DNA of 64,000 nt from Tsukamurella spumae (GCF_012396015.1 NZ_JAAXOQ010000014.1:1-64000), one strand, 5' to 3'; counted from the stretch's first letter, positions 1-8,655 are shown. Translations and numbers: made by a program. Notes: a model not told the origin generated them from the sequence alone.

Positions 1-320
1 AGGTCGCGCCGCTCCCCGCGGAGCAGACGGGCGCGTACCCCGCGGCGCCCGCGCCCTACCCCGCGACACCCGCGCCGCACCCCGCGACGCCGCCCGCACC
101 ACCGGTTCGGGCGCCGCGCCCCGTCCGGCCGCTCCCGCCGCCGCCCTACGAGCGCGGCAGCGGTGCGCCCCGCAAACAGGGCGGGAACCGATGGGTGCGC
201 CCCTCGCAGGATCAGGTCGGTGACGGCCCGGCCCGCCGTCCGATGCGTCCGCCGACCGCCCCGCGGTGGGGCCAGTCCACCGAGCGCCCGCCCTCCGACG
301 AGCCGCCAACCTCGCGTTAA
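1..320 (+). CDS. C-terminal fragment of a proline-rich protein (partial, left edge)
   Basis: An open frame enters from the left edge in the frame starting at base 3 and stops with TAA at 318-320. The visible 105 residues are extremely rich in Pro, Ala and Arg, with repeated P-A-P-Y-P / P-A-P-H-P units at the start, a PPPPYERG segment, and a basic, disordered tail ending PPTSR. There is no enzymatic motif or membrane segment. Such tails occur at the cytoplasmic end of many actinobacterial membrane and cell-division proteins, so the function lies in the missing part. It ends 64 bases before the kinase start on the same strand. High confidence that it codes, none about function. Confidence 0.6.
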   Translation, partial: VAPLPAEQTGAYPAAPAPYPATPAPHPATPPAPPVRAPRPVRPLPPPPYERGSGAPRKQGGNRWVRPSQDQVGDGPARRPMRPPTAPRWGQSTERPPSDEPPTSR

Positions 321-384
321 GCGACCCGCAACCTGCAGCGCGGTAGATTCATCACCCTGTAGACGTGCGTGAGTGGAGGTGTTC

Positions 385-2424
385 GTGGTCGCCCAACCTG
401 GTGAATCGATCGCGGGGTACGTGGTCGAATCGGTGCTCGGCACCGGCGGCATGGGCACGGTCTACCGGGTCCGGCACCGCACGCTGCCCCGGTCCGTCGC
501 GCTGAAGGTCCTGCAGAGCCAGCTGTCGGCGGATCCGTCGGTGCGGGCGCGGTTCGATCGCGAGGCCGACCTCATCGCCGGGCTCAAGCACCCGCACATC
601 GTGGACGTGTACGACCGCGGGGAGTCCGACGGGCACCTGTGGATCGCGATGGAACTGGTCGAGGGCGGCAACCTCGCCGAGACCGTTCAGCGCGAGGGAC
701 CCTTCAGCCTGGACCGCGCCGTCGCCGCGATCGAGCAGGTCGCCGACGCGCTGGACTACGCGCACCAGCACGGGATCCTGCACCGCGATGTCAAGCCCGC
801 CAACTTCCTCGTGGACCGGGGCCGGCGCGGCGAGCAGGTCAAGCTCGCCGACTTCGGCATCGGCGCGGCCCAGACCGAGGTCGGGCAGCACACGCAGGCC
901 GGAACCGTGGTCGGCACGCTGGCCTACACCGCCCCCGAGGCGCTGCTCGGCAACCCCATCGACCACCGCGCCGACATCTACTCGCTCGCGTGTGCGGCCG
1001 TCGTCCTGCTGACCGGCGCCCCGCCGTTCACCACCACCGTCTCCGGGCAACTCATGCTGGCGCACATCAGTCAGAACCCGCCGAGCATCCGGCTCAAGCG
1101 GCCCGACCTCTCGCCCGAGATCGACCACGTACTGGGCCGGGCGATGGCGAAGAACCCGGCGGACCGGTACTCCACCGCCGGCGAGTTCGCGGATGCGCTG
1201 GCCGCCGCCGCGCGGCGCATGTCCGGCGCCTCGGGCATGGCCCCGCCGACCGCGCCGGTGGGCACGAACTGGCAGGGCACGCCGTCGAATCCGGCGCTGG
1301 CGACCGGCTTCAACCAGGCCGGCGCGGCACCCGGCACGCTGCCCGGGTTCGCGGGGCCTCCCGGCTACGGGCCCGGCGGGCCCCCGCCGGGCGTCGTGGG
1401 CGGGCCGAGTAGTCCGTCGATGCCGGGGATGCCCGGCGCGCCGAAGCCGAAGAGTCGTAGGCCGCTGCTGATCGGCGGCGCGGCCGCCCTCGTCGTGCTC
1501 CTCGTCGCAGTGCTGGCGTACGTGTTCGTCGGCGGCGACGAAGACTCCGGGCCGGCGCTCGACTCGTGGAGTGCGCGCACCGTCACCGATGTCAACGGCG
1601 AGACCAAGCTCGACGACCGGCCGCAGCGCATCGTCGCCCTCGGTGCGGGCGATGCGGAACTGGTGTCGGCGTTGGGCTTCGATGTCGTCGCGGGTGCGAA
1701 CGGCCCGAAGTCGGAGCTGCCCTCCTGGGTGCCCGCGCTGGCGAAGGTGCCGACGGCCGGGACCTCGTCCAATCCCGACAAGTCGGTGATCGAGAAGGCC
1801 AAGCCGGACCTCATCATCGACACGGATCCCGCGGCCGCGGCGACGGTCAAGGATCTCAAGTCGCTCGCCGGGGGCCGCGCGATCGCCGTGCCCGAGCAGG
1901 GCCGCGGGGGCTGGACCTGGCAGGAGCAGCTCGCGTTCATCGCCGAGGCGCTGGGGGCCAAGGGGCGCGCCGACGCGGTGAAGAAGACCTACGAGTCGAA
2001 GATCACCGAGCTGCGTTCCGCGCACCCGGATTTCAACGGCAAGAAGCTGGACGTGGTGCAGTACGACGGCGCCTCCGCGCGGATCGCGACCAGCTCGAGC
2101 AATCCCTTCCAGCTGCTCGGGCTGCTCGGCTTCTCGATGCAGACGCCGGTCTCGGGATCCGGGTCCGCCTGGATCACGCTGGGCTCGTCCGACTACTACA
2201 AGGCGGTCAACTCCACCGACGTCGATCGCACGATCGTGGCCCGCACCGATCCCGCCGCGGGCAACGGCGGATTCGACGGCGTCCCCTCCTCCCTGATCTA
2301 CGGCGTGCCGATCATCATCGTGGACAAGACGAACGGCGTCGACGCATTGCTCTACGGCGGACCGCTCGCGATCGATACGGTGGGGTCGACGGTACTTCCG
2401 GCGATTTCGAAGGGGATCAAGTAG
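385..2424 (+). CDS. Transmembrane Ser/Thr protein kinase with extracellular FecB/FhuD-like sensor domain
   Basis: About 679 residues. The start is set at GTG 385 because GGAGG lies at 375-379, five bases upstream; GTGs at 373 and 379 are alternatives. Residues 1-270 are a Hanks-type kinase with the ATP lysine in VALK (K41), catalytic HRD (about 133-135), DFG (156-158) and APE (183-185). A Gly/Pro-rich juxtamembrane linker follows, then one membrane span at about 361-384. The roughly 295-residue outer part begins RTVTDVNGETKLDDRPQRIV and carries FecB/TroA-like features (RIVALGAGDAELVSALGF, KPDLIIDT), so it looks like a siderophore- or cobalamin-binding protein fold. PASTA repeats, usual in PknB, are absent. 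Inference: ligand binding outside controls phosphorylation inside. It is translationally coupled to the next gene (TAGATG). Confidence 0.88.
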   Translation: MVAQPGESIAGYVVESVLGTGGMGTVYRVRHRTLPRSVALKVLQSQLSADPSVRARFDREADLIAGLKHPHIVDVYDRGESDGHLWIAMELVEGGNLAETVQREGPFSLDRAVAAIEQVADALDYAHQHGILHRDVKPANFLVDRGRRGEQVKLADFGIGAAQTEVGQHTQAGTVVGTLAYTAPEALLGNPIDHRADIYSLACAAVVLLTGAPPFTTTVSGQLMLAHISQNPPSIRLKRPDLSPEIDHVLGRAMAKNPADRYSTAGEFADALAAAARRMSGASGMAPPTAPVGTNWQGTPSNPALATGFNQAGAAPGTLPGFAGPPGYGPGGPPPGVVGGPSSPSMPGMPGAPKPKSRRPLLIGGAAALVVLLVAVLAYVFVGGDEDSGPALDSWSARTVTDVNGETKLDDRPQRIVALGAGDAELVSALGFDVVAGANGPKSELPSWVPALAKVPTAGTSSNPDKSVIEKAKPDLIIDTDPAAAATVKDLKSLAGGRAIAVPEQGRGGWTWQEQLAFIAEALGAKGRADAVKKTYESKITELRSAHPDFNGKKLDVVQYDGASARIATSSSNPFQLLGLLGFSMQTPVSGSGSAWITLGSSDYYKAVNSTDVDRTIVARTDPAAGNGGFDGVPSSLIYGVPIIIVDKTNGVDALLYGGPLAIDTVGSTVLPAISKGIK

Positions 2425-3009
2425 ATGGCCGAGCAGACGCTCACCGAGGACGACCTCACCCGCTACGCCGCGGCGCTCGCCGAGGGGCGCAAGCCCCTCG
2501 TGTACCTGATCGAGGCCGTTCCCGGTCTCGGTCTCGCCGCCGGGGCGTCGGCCCGGGTCCTCGAGGTCGACGGTGCCACCGTGACGGTGAAGCCGACCGG
2601 CGTGGACGACCAGTTGCCGTACGAGGCACGGGAACTGCGCGCGACGAAGCAGCCGAAGCCGGTCCGGCGAGCGCCGAAGACGACGGCTGCTCCCGCGCCC
2701 AAGGCGGCGCGGTCGGTGACGATCACGCTGCACGTCGGCGCGGACAACACCGCCTCGCTCAAGGTGACGCGGAACGCGCAGAAGCCGGCCGGCGCATCGG
2801 AGGTCGCGCTGCCCGCCGTGCACAAGGCGCTCGCGGGCCTCGGTGACAAGCAGGCGCGGGCGGCCGTCGACGAGGTGCTGTCGGCGGCGCGTGACGCCGC
2901 GGCGGACAAGGTCGCGGCGCTGCAGGCCGAGCTGGCGGCCGCCAAGAAGTCGCTGGCCACGCTCGATCGGGCCAAGCGCGCGAATGCGACCCCGGGCCGC
3001 GCTCGTTAG
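2425..3009 (+). CDS. DUF6319-like protein, 194 aa
   Basis: Starts at ATG directly after the kinase TAG (TAGATG), so the two are almost certainly co-translated. The first 70 residues form a small acidic-to-neutral domain (LTEDDLTRYAAALAEG, then a beta-rich stretch with ARVLEVDGATVTVKP). A basic Lys/Pro/Ala linker follows, and then an Ala/Lys-rich helical C-terminus (ADKVAALQAELAAAKKSLA) typical of a coiled coil. No signal peptide or membrane segment. The pattern matches an actinobacterial family of unknown function (I recall it as DUF6319; not verified). Context suggests it is a partner or substrate of the receptor kinase, which is inference only. Confidence 0.7.
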   Translation: MAEQTLTEDDLTRYAAALAEGRKPLVYLIEAVPGLGLAAGASARVLEVDGATVTVKPTGVDDQLPYEARELRATKQPKPVRRAPKTTAAPAPKAARSVTITLHVGADNTASLKVTRNAQKPAGASEVALPAVHKALAGLGDKQARAAVDEVLSAARDAAADKVAALQAELAAAKKSLATLDRAKRANATPGRAR

Positions 3010-3012
3010 GGT
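3007..3012 (+). promoter_or_regulatory. Possible -10 hexamer TAGGGT for the nitroreductase
   Basis: TAGGGT overlaps the stop region of the upstream gene and lies five bases before the ATG at 3018, where no Shine-Dalgarno sequence is visible. It fits the TANNNT-to-start pattern seen at other genes in this window, though the spacing is one base short. Confidence 0.35.
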
Positions 3013-3017
3013 GGGGC

Positions 3018-3674
3018 ATGGCCCTCGACTTCCCGCATCTCGATCTGTCCGCCGATGAGGTACTGACCACCACGAGGTCCGTGCGCAAGCGCCTCGACCT
3101 GGAGCGGGAGGTCCCGCTCGGCGTGATCACCGACGCGCTCGAGGTGGCATTGCAGGCCCCGTCGGGCAGTAACGCGCAGGGGTGGCACTGGATCGTGCTG
3201 ACGGACCCCGAGCCGAAGAGGATCGTCGCGCAGTACTACCGCACGTCCTACTCCGCGTACGCCGAGGCCGGTGCCGCCGCGCGGGCCGCGAAGCCGCCGA
3301 AGGACCTCGAGACCGCCGAGAAGGTCGCCTCGTCGGCCACCTACCTGGCGGAGATCATGGAGCGGGTGCCCGCGCTGGTGATCGGCGCGATCCATGTGCC
3401 CGGCGGAGAACTGCCGTCGGGCAACCAGGCGGGGCTGTGGGGCTCGCTGCTCCCCGCCGCGTGGAGTCTGGCACTCGCCCTCCGCGAGCGCGGTCTCGGA
3501 TCCGCCTGGACCTCATTGCATCTCGAGTACGAGCGCGAGGTCGCCGAGGCGCTGGGCATCCCGGCGAGCGTCCGGCAGGGCGTGCTCATGCCCGTCGCCT
3601 ACACGAAGGGCACCGAGTTCAAGCCCGCCAAGCGCGCCCCGCTGGAGACGGTGCTGCACGTCAACCGGTGGTGA
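3018..3674 (+). CDS. Nitroreductase family protein (FMN-dependent)
   Basis: 218 residues, the normal size for the family, which reduces nitroaromatics, quinones or related acceptors using FMN and NAD(P)H in the cytoplasm. Visible hallmarks are the N-terminal TTRSVRKRLD stretch (the R-S-x-R phosphate-binding region), QAPSGSNAQGWHWIV (the APSGxNxQ FMN motif) and a C-terminal VLMPVAYTKGTEFKPAKR (equivalent of the G-x-P..R-K-P motif). It ends before a convergent terminator. It may be read from its own leaderless promoter or through from the kinase operon (8-base gap). The substrate cannot be inferred. Confidence 0.88.
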   Translation: MALDFPHLDLSADEVLTTTRSVRKRLDLEREVPLGVITDALEVALQAPSGSNAQGWHWIVLTDPEPKRIVAQYYRTSYSAYAEAGAAARAAKPPKDLETAEKVASSATYLAEIMERVPALVIGAIHVPGGELPSGNQAGLWGSLLPAAWSLALALRERGLGSAWTSLHLEYEREVAEALGIPASVRQGVLMPVAYTKGTEFKPAKRAPLETVLHVNRW

Positions 3675-3690
3675 TTCGGCGGGCATCGGA

Positions 3691-3756
3691 CCGATCTTCG
3701 GTGGAAGTCTGCGACGGCCGATCGGCGTGTCGTCGCCGACACGCACCGAAGATCGG
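3691..3756. terminator. Nested bidirectional terminator between convergent genes
   Basis: A perfect 13-bp inverted repeat (CCGATCTTCGGTG at 3691-3703, complement at 3744-3756) encloses a second hairpin, CGTGTCG-TCGC-CGACACG, at 3726-3743. It sits between the convergent stops of the nitroreductase and the TetR gene. There is no long U-tract, as is usual in actinobacteria. Confidence 0.7.
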
Positions 3757-3763
3757 CGGGGAG

Positions 3764-4990
3764 TCAGATACCGAGGGCCGCGTCGACGAGGAAGACGAGC
3801 TCGTCGTAGAACCGCGGCCGCCGGCGCAGGCGGCGCGTGCGGGCGAAGTCGTTGGCGATCGTCAACGCGGCGCCCACGGCGATCCGGGCCCCCGCGGGGT
3901 CGAGCGCCCCGTCGCCCCCGGCGGCCGCGCCGGACCCGGCACCGTCGGATGCGGCCGAGAGGAGCGCCACCCACCGCGCCACGTACGCCTTCTGCGAGAC
4001 GAGCAGCACCTCGCCGCCCGACTCGATGACCACCTCGCGCCCGACGGTGAACGCGACGGCGAGATCGGTGGACGTGACGAGGTTCGCGGCGTAGGACCGG
4101 ACCAGTGCGCGCAACTCGAGGGCGGGGTCACCGTCGGACGCCGCGGCGGCGCCGACGACGCCGATCTCGAGTGCCGCCCGCGCGCGGGCGACGATGCCCA
4201 CCAGGATGGACCCCTTGGACGGGAAGTGCCCGTACACGCTGGGGCCCGAGATGCCCACGGCCGCACCGATGTCGTCCATGCTCACGGTGCTGTAGCCGCG
4301 GGAGAAGAAGAGCTCGGACGCCGCGTCGAGGATCTCGTCGCTGCGCAGCACGGGGGCACGACGCGCGGGCGGGGCGGGCAGGACCGGGGCCTTCGACGGT
4401 GCCGCGCGCAGCACCCGCTGGGCGATCGTCTCGAGGTCGCCGCGGTAGCGGCGGATGCCGATGCGGCCGCGGCTCGGGGGCACGGATCCGCCGACGGCGA
4501 GCACGGCCCAGGAGAGGACCCGGGCGTCGTCGTCGGTGATCTCGGGATGGTCGCGGCGCAGGGCCTCGGTCCAGGAGCCCAGGACGGACTCGCTCGCGGC
4601 GATCATCTCGTGCGCCTGCTCCGCGGTGAGGTGGCGCCGGTTCCACCGCCACAGCGCGAGGGGCCCGGGGGTCGAGACGGCCATGGCGAAGACCGCCGCG
4701 GCCAGGTCGTCGAAGCTCGCCCCGCGCCGGGCCAGGACCCGCTCGGTGATGGTGGCCATCTCGTCCACGGCTGAGCGCATCGCGGCCGCGAGGATCGACT
4801 CCTTGTCCGGGAAGTGCCGGTAGAAGCTGGGGCCGCTGATCCCCGCGGCGCGCGCGATATCGGACACCGAGACGTTCCCGTACCCGCGGTCCAGGAACAG
4901 GCCGGTGGCGACGTCGACCAATTGGCGACGCCGCTCGGCGGGGCGCAGGCGCGTTCCGGGGCCGGATCCGCGCGGTGAAGGTACAGCCAT
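3764..4990 (-). CDS. Double TetR-family transcriptional regulator (two fused TetR units)
   Basis: About 408 residues from ATG 4990 (GTG 5002 would add four). Most TetR proteins are about 200 residues with one DNA-binding head; this one has two. With numbering from 5002, the first head is near 25-72 (RRRQLVDVATGLFLDRGYGN, IARAAGISGPSFYRHFPDKE) and the second near 215-270 (SDEILDAASELFFSRGY, IGAAVGISGPSVYGHFPSKG). Each is followed by a helical ligand-domain-like region. The recognition helices ISGPSFYRHF and ISGPSVYGHF are nearly identical, suggesting an ancient tandem duplication and one covalent pseudo-dimer. It is transcribed divergently from fadA-fadB across a gap with two inverted repeats, so it probably represses beta-oxidation genes, with an acyl-CoA as the likely ligand (inference). 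Confidence 0.87.
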   Translation of the reverse strand: MAVPSPRGSGPGTRLRPAERRRQLVDVATGLFLDRGYGNVSVSDIARAAGISGPSFYRHFPDKESILAAAMRSAVDEMATITERVLARRGASFDDLAAAVFAMAVSTPGPLALWRWNRRHLTAEQAHEMIAASESVLGSWTEALRRDHPEITDDDARVLSWAVLAVGGSVPPSRGRIGIRRYRGDLETIAQRVLRAAPSKAPVLPAPPARRAPVLRSDEILDAASELFFSRGYSTVSMDDIGAAVGISGPSVYGHFPSKGSILVGIVARARAALEIGVVGAAAASDGDPALELRALVRSYAANLVTSTDLAVAFTVGREVVIESGGEVLLVSQKAYVARWVALLSAASDGAGSGAAAGGDGALDPAGARIAVGAALTIANDFARTRRLRRRPRFYDELVFLVDAALGI

Positions 4991-5011
4991 GATTAACGTC
5001 ACGATAGCCCA

Positions 5012-5037
5012 TAGATCTTGTTCTAGGTCCAGATCTA
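5012..5037. promoter_or_regulatory. Candidate TetR operator, TAGATCT-N12-AGATCTA
   Basis: A perfect 7-bp inverted repeat with a 12-base spacer lies just upstream of the TetR gene, in the TetR/fadA divergent region. TAGATCTTGTTCTA at 5012-5025 also resembles the TAGAAC-type palindromes bound by actinobacterial lipid regulators such as KstR, but imperfectly. Assignment to the neighbouring regulator is inference. Confidence 0.5.
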
Positions 5038-5059
5038 CCTGCGATTCTTTCCAAATAAG

Positions 5060-5080
5060 CTACAGACGGTTAGCCTGTAG
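5060..5080 (+). promoter_or_regulatory. fadAB promoter with overlapping operator, CTACAG-N9-CTGTAG
   Basis: CTACAG (5060-5065) and CTGTAG (5075-5080) form a perfect inverted repeat covering TAGCCT (5071-5076), a good TANNNT -10 hexamer. Transcription would begin near the G of the GTG at 5083, giving either a leaderless FadA with 21 extra residues or a 63-base leader before the preferred GTG 5146. A repressor bound here would cover the -10. Confidence 0.5.
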
Positions 5081-5145
5081 GAGTGACGGGTCCAGCGGCA
5101 TCCGCGGGCCCGGGAACACCTTCTTCGAAAGGACGGGAAGACCAA

Positions 5146-6357
5146 GTGTCTGACGCATTCATCTACGAGGCGATCCGCACGCCCCGTGGCAAGCTCAAGA
5201 ACGGCTCGCTGACCGCGATCAAGCCCACCGACCTCGTGGTCGGCCTGATCGACGAGATCAAGGACCGCAACCCGAACCTCGATCCCGCATCGATCGACGA
5301 CATCGTGCTCGGCTGCGTCTCGCCCGTCGGCGAGCAGGGCGCCGACATCGCCCGCACCGCCTCCATCGTGGCCGGTCTCCCGGACACCGTCGCGGGCGTG
5401 CAGATCAACCGCTTCTGCGCCTCGGGCCTCGAGGCCACCAACATCGCCGGCCAGAAGGTCGGCTCCGGCCTCGGTGACGACCTGGTGCTCGCCGGTGGTG
5501 TCGAGTCGATGTCCCGCGTCCCGATGGGCTCCGACTTCGGTGCGCTGTTCTACGACGCGCAGTACAGCTACGACAACTACATCGCCCCGCAGGGCATCGG
5601 TGCCGACCTGATCGCCACCATCGAGGGCTTCTCGCGCGACGATGTCGACGAGTACTCGGCGCAGTCGCAGGACCTCGCCGCCAAGGCCTGGGACGAGGGT
5701 CGCTTCGCCAAGTCCGTCGTGCCCGTCAAGGACCAGAACGGCCTCGTCGTGCTCGACAACGACGAGCACCGTCGGCCCGGCACCACCGCCGCCGACCTCG
5801 GCAAGCTGCGCCCCGCCTTCACCGTCGTCGGTGAGATGGGCGGCTTCGACGCCGTGGCGCTGCAGCGCTACACCACGGTCGAGAAGATCAACCACGTCCA
5901 CACGGGCGGCAACAGCTCGGGCATCGTCGACGGTGCCGCGCTGGTCCTGGTGGGCAACGAGGCGGGCGGCAAGAAGGCGGGCCTGACCCCGCGCGGCCGC
6001 ATCGTCGCGACCGCGTCGACCGGCGCCGACCCCACGATCATGCTGACCGGCCCCACGCCGGCCACCGAGAAGGTCCTGGCCAAGGCCGGCCTGACTAAGG
6101 ACGACATCGACGTGTGGGAGCTGAACGAGGCCTTCGCCTCGGTCGTCCTCAAGTGGATGAAGGACTTCAAGCTCGATCGCGAGCAGGTCAACGTCAACGG
6201 CGGCGCCATCGCGCTGGGCCACCCCCTGGGCGCCACCGGCGCCATGCTGGTGGGCACCGTGCTCGACGAGCTGGAGCGCTCGGGCGGCCGCTACGGCCTC
6301 ATCACGCTGTGCATCGCCGGCGGCATGGGCTCGGCCACCATCATCGAGCGCGTCTGA
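5146..6357 (+). CDS. fadA: Acetyl-CoA acyltransferase (3-ketoacyl-CoA thiolase) FadA
   Basis: The last step of fatty-acid beta-oxidation: thiolysis of 3-ketoacyl-CoA to acetyl-CoA and a shortened acyl-CoA. From GTG 5146 (GAAAGGACGGG upstream) it is 403 residues, the same length as mycobacterial FadA (Rv0859). The nucleophile is C91 in [10 protein letters not shown], with H359 in [16 protein letters not shown] and C389 in [10 protein letters not shown] completing the active site; NEAFA is also present. The beta subunit should pair with the FadB product encoded 33 bases downstream as a trifunctional complex. Control by the divergent double TetR is likely from the overlapping operator. Confidence 0.95.
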   Translation: MSDAFIYEAIRTPRGKLKNGSLTAIKPTDLVVGLIDEIKDRNPNLDPASIDDIVLGCVSPVGEQGADIARTASIVAGLPDTVAGVQINRFCASGLEATNIAGQKVGSGLGDDLVLAGGVESMSRVPMGSDFGALFYDAQYSYDNYIAPQGIGADLIATIEGFSRDDVDEYSAQSQDLAAKAWDEGRFAKSVVPVKDQNGLVVLDNDEHRRPGTTAADLGKLRPAFTVVGEMGGFDAVALQRYTTVEKINHVHTGGNSSGIVDGAALVLVGNEAGGKKAGLTPRGRIVATASTGADPTIMLTGPTPATEKVLAKAGLTKDDIDVWELNEAFASVVLKWMKDFKLDREQVNVNGGAIALGHPLGATGAMLVGTVLDELERSGGRYGLITLCIAGGMGSATIIERV

Positions 6358-6390
6358 TCGCCCGCCGGAACTACAGGAGACTTACAACAC

Positions 6391-8583
6391 ATGTCTGAGA
6401 ACATGATCCGCTGGGACAAGGATGCCGACGGCATCGTCGTGCTGACGATGGACGATCCCACCAGCTCCGCGAACACCATGAACGAGCTGTACGGCACGTC
6501 CATGCGCGCCACCGTCGACCGCCTCGAGGCCGAGGCCGAGTCGATCACCGGCGTCGTCATCACCTCCGCGAAGAAGACCTTCTTCGCCGGCGGCAACCTG
6601 ACCGAGATCCGCAAGGCCACGAAGGCCGACGCGCAGAAGGTCTTCGACGAGGTGCAGGAGATCAAGAAGGACCTCCGCCGCCTGGAGAAGCTGCCCAAGC
6701 CCGTCGTCGCCGCGATCAACGGCGCCGCCCTCGGCGGCGGCCTCGAGATCGCCCTCGCCGCCAACCACCGCATCGCGGCGGACGTGCGCGGCAGCAAGAT
6801 CGGCCTCCCCGAGGTCAGCCTCGGTCTGCTCCCCGGCGGCGGCGGCGTCACCCGCACCGTCCGGATGCTCGGCCTGCAGGGCGCGCTGATGGGCGTGCTG
6901 CTCCAGGGCCAGCAGATGGCCCCGGCCAAGGCGCAGGCCACGGGCCTGGTCAATGACCTGGTCGGCACCGTCGACGAGTTGGTCCCGGCCGCGAAGGCGT
7001 GGATCAAGGCCAACCCCGAGTCCTCGGTGCAGCCGTGGGACGTCAAGGGGCACCGCATCCCCGGCGGCTCGCCGATCGACAAGACCCTGGCCCCGAACGC
7101 CCCCGCGTTCCCGGCCAACCTGCGCAAGCAGCTCAAGGGCGCTCCGATGCCGGCGCCGGAGGCCATCATGGCCGCCGCGTTCGAGGGGACCTACGTCGAC
7201 TTCGACACCGCCCTCGAGATCGAGTCGCGCTACTTCACCAAGCTGGCCACCGGCCAGGTCAGCAAGAACATGATCAAGGCGTTCTTCTTCGACCTGCAGC
7301 ACATCAACGGCGGCGGCTCGCGGCCCGACGGCTTCGACAAGTACACCGCCAAGAAGGTCGGCGTCATCGGCGCCGGCATGATGGGCGCGGCCATCGCGTA
7401 CGTCTCGGCCAAGGCCGGCATCGAGGTCGTCCTCAAGGACATCGACATCGAGGCCGCCAAGCGCGGCAAGGCCTACTCCGAGCAGCTCGAGGCGAAGGCG
7501 CTGGCCAAGGGCCGCACCACGCAGGAGAAGTCCGACGCGCTGCTGGCCCGCATCACGCCCACCGTCGACCCGCAGGACTTCGCGGGTGTCGATCTCGTGA
7601 TCGAGGCCGCGTTCGAGTCCGTCGAGGTCAAGAACAAGGTCTTCCAGGAGATCGAGGACATCGTCGAGCCCGACGCCATCCTCGGCTCCAACACCTCGAC
7701 GCTGCCGATCACCATCCTCGCCGAGGGCGTCAAGCGCTCCGAGGACTTCATCGGCATCCACTTCTTCAGCCCCGTCGACAAGATGCCGCTGGTGGAGATC
7801 ATCAAGGGCGAGAAGACCTCCGACGCCGTGCTGGCCAAGGTCATCGACTACACCCTGCAGATCAAGAAGACCCCGATCGTGGTCCACGACAGTCGCGGCT
7901 TCTTCACCTCGCGCGTCATCGGCACGTTCATCAACGAGGCCCTCGCGGCCATCGGTGAGGGCGTGGACCCGGTGTACCTGGAGCAGGCGGGCGCGCAGGC
8001 CGGCTACCCGGCGCCGCCGCTGCAGCTGACGGACGAGCTCACGCTCACCCTGATGCAGAAGATCCGACTCGCCACCGAGACGGCCCTCAAGGCCGAGGGC
8101 AAGGACGTGCCGCAGCACGGCGCGTTCGCCGTCGTGGACTGGATGGTCGAGAACGGCCGCACCTCCAAGAAGGACGGCGCGGGCTTCTACGACTACGCGG
8201 AGGGCAAGCGGACCGGCCTGTGGCAGGGCTTCCAGGAGCACTTCAAGTCGGGCTCCGTGAAGCCGGACTTCGCCGAGCTCCAGGAGCGCATGCTCTTCAT
8301 CGAGTCCGTCGAGACCGTGCGGTGCTTCGACGAGGGCGTGCTCACGTCCGTCGCCGACGCCAACATCGGCTCGATCTTCGGCATCGGCTTCCCCGCCTGG
8401 ACCGGCGGCGTGCTGCAGTACATCAACGGCTACGAGGGCCGCCCCGGCACGCCCGCCGCGGGCCTCACCGGCCCGAAGGCCTTCGTCGAGCAGGCGAAGT
8501 TCCTGGCCGGCAAGTACGGCGAGCAGTTCACGCCGCCCGCCTCGCTGGTCGCCAAGGCCGAGGCCGGCGAGACCTACGAGTAG
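6391..8583 (+). CDS. fadB: Bifunctional enoyl-CoA hydratase / 3-hydroxyacyl-CoA dehydrogenase FadB
   Basis: 730 residues, the size of the alpha subunit of the mycobacterial trifunctional enzyme (Rv0860). The N-terminal third is a crotonase domain (oxyanion residues in FAGGNLTEI, GAALGGGLEIALA and PEVSLGLLPGGGG). The NAD domain begins at about residue 325 with VGVIGAGMMGAAIAYVSA, followed by the dehydrogenase signature HFFSPVDKMPLVEII, and C-terminal HCDH helices complete the fold. It hydrates trans-2-enoyl-CoA and oxidises the L-3-hydroxy product. AGGAG lies 12-16 bases before the ATG. It is co-transcribed with fadA, and the operon ends at a strong hairpin 33 bases after the stop. Confidence 0.95.
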   Translation: MSENMIRWDKDADGIVVLTMDDPTSSANTMNELYGTSMRATVDRLEAEAESITGVVITSAKKTFFAGGNLTEIRKATKADAQKVFDEVQEIKKDLRRLEKLPKPVVAAINGAALGGGLEIALAANHRIAADVRGSKIGLPEVSLGLLPGGGGVTRTVRMLGLQGALMGVLLQGQQMAPAKAQATGLVNDLVGTVDELVPAAKAWIKANPESSVQPWDVKGHRIPGGSPIDKTLAPNAPAFPANLRKQLKGAPMPAPEAIMAAAFEGTYVDFDTALEIESRYFTKLATGQVSKNMIKAFFFDLQHINGGGSRPDGFDKYTAKKVGVIGAGMMGAAIAYVSAKAGIEVVLKDIDIEAAKRGKAYSEQLEAKALAKGRTTQEKSDALLARITPTVDPQDFAGVDLVIEAAFESVEVKNKVFQEIEDIVEPDAILGSNTSTLPITILAEGVKRSEDFIGIHFFSPVDKMPLVEIIKGEKTSDAVLAKVIDYTLQIKKTPIVVHDSRGFFTSRVIGTFINEALAAIGEGVDPVYLEQAGAQAGYPAPPLQLTDELTLTLMQKIRLATETALKAEGKDVPQHGAFAVVDWMVENGRTSKKDGAGFYDYAEGKRTGLWQGFQEHFKSGSVKPDFAELQERMLFIESVETVRCFDEGVLTSVADANIGSIFGIGFPAWTGGVLQYINGYEGRPGTPAAGLTGPKAFVEQAKFLAGKYGEQFTPPASLVAKAEAGETYE

Positions 8584-8615
8584 GAACCCGCCTCAGCTGT
8601 AGCAGAGTCAGGTAG

Positions 8616-8655
8616 CAGGGCCCGGCACCGTCGTATTCGACGATGCCGGGCCCTG
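8616..8655 (+). terminator. fadAB operon terminator
   Basis: CAGGGCCCGGCA (8616-8627) pairs perfectly with TGCCGGGCCCTG (8644-8655). The interior adds GTCG-TATT-CGAC, giving a nearly continuous stem of about 17 bp with one mismatch. The T-richer GGTCGTTGTTCC follows. It also lies downstream of the leftward GAF-ANTAR gene, so it could work in both directions. Confidence 0.85.

Noticed and set aside
352-2823. Long open frame on the minus strand opposite the receptor kinase
   Set aside because: Arg/Gly-rich translation with no domain; the opposite strand has full kinase motifs. Typical antisense openness in high-GC DNA.
5083-5145. N-terminally extended FadA starting at GTG 5083
   Set aside because: The -10 spacing would allow it, but the extra 21 residues are low-complexity and GTG 5146 with a ribosome site gives the exact family length. 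Kept as an alternative only.
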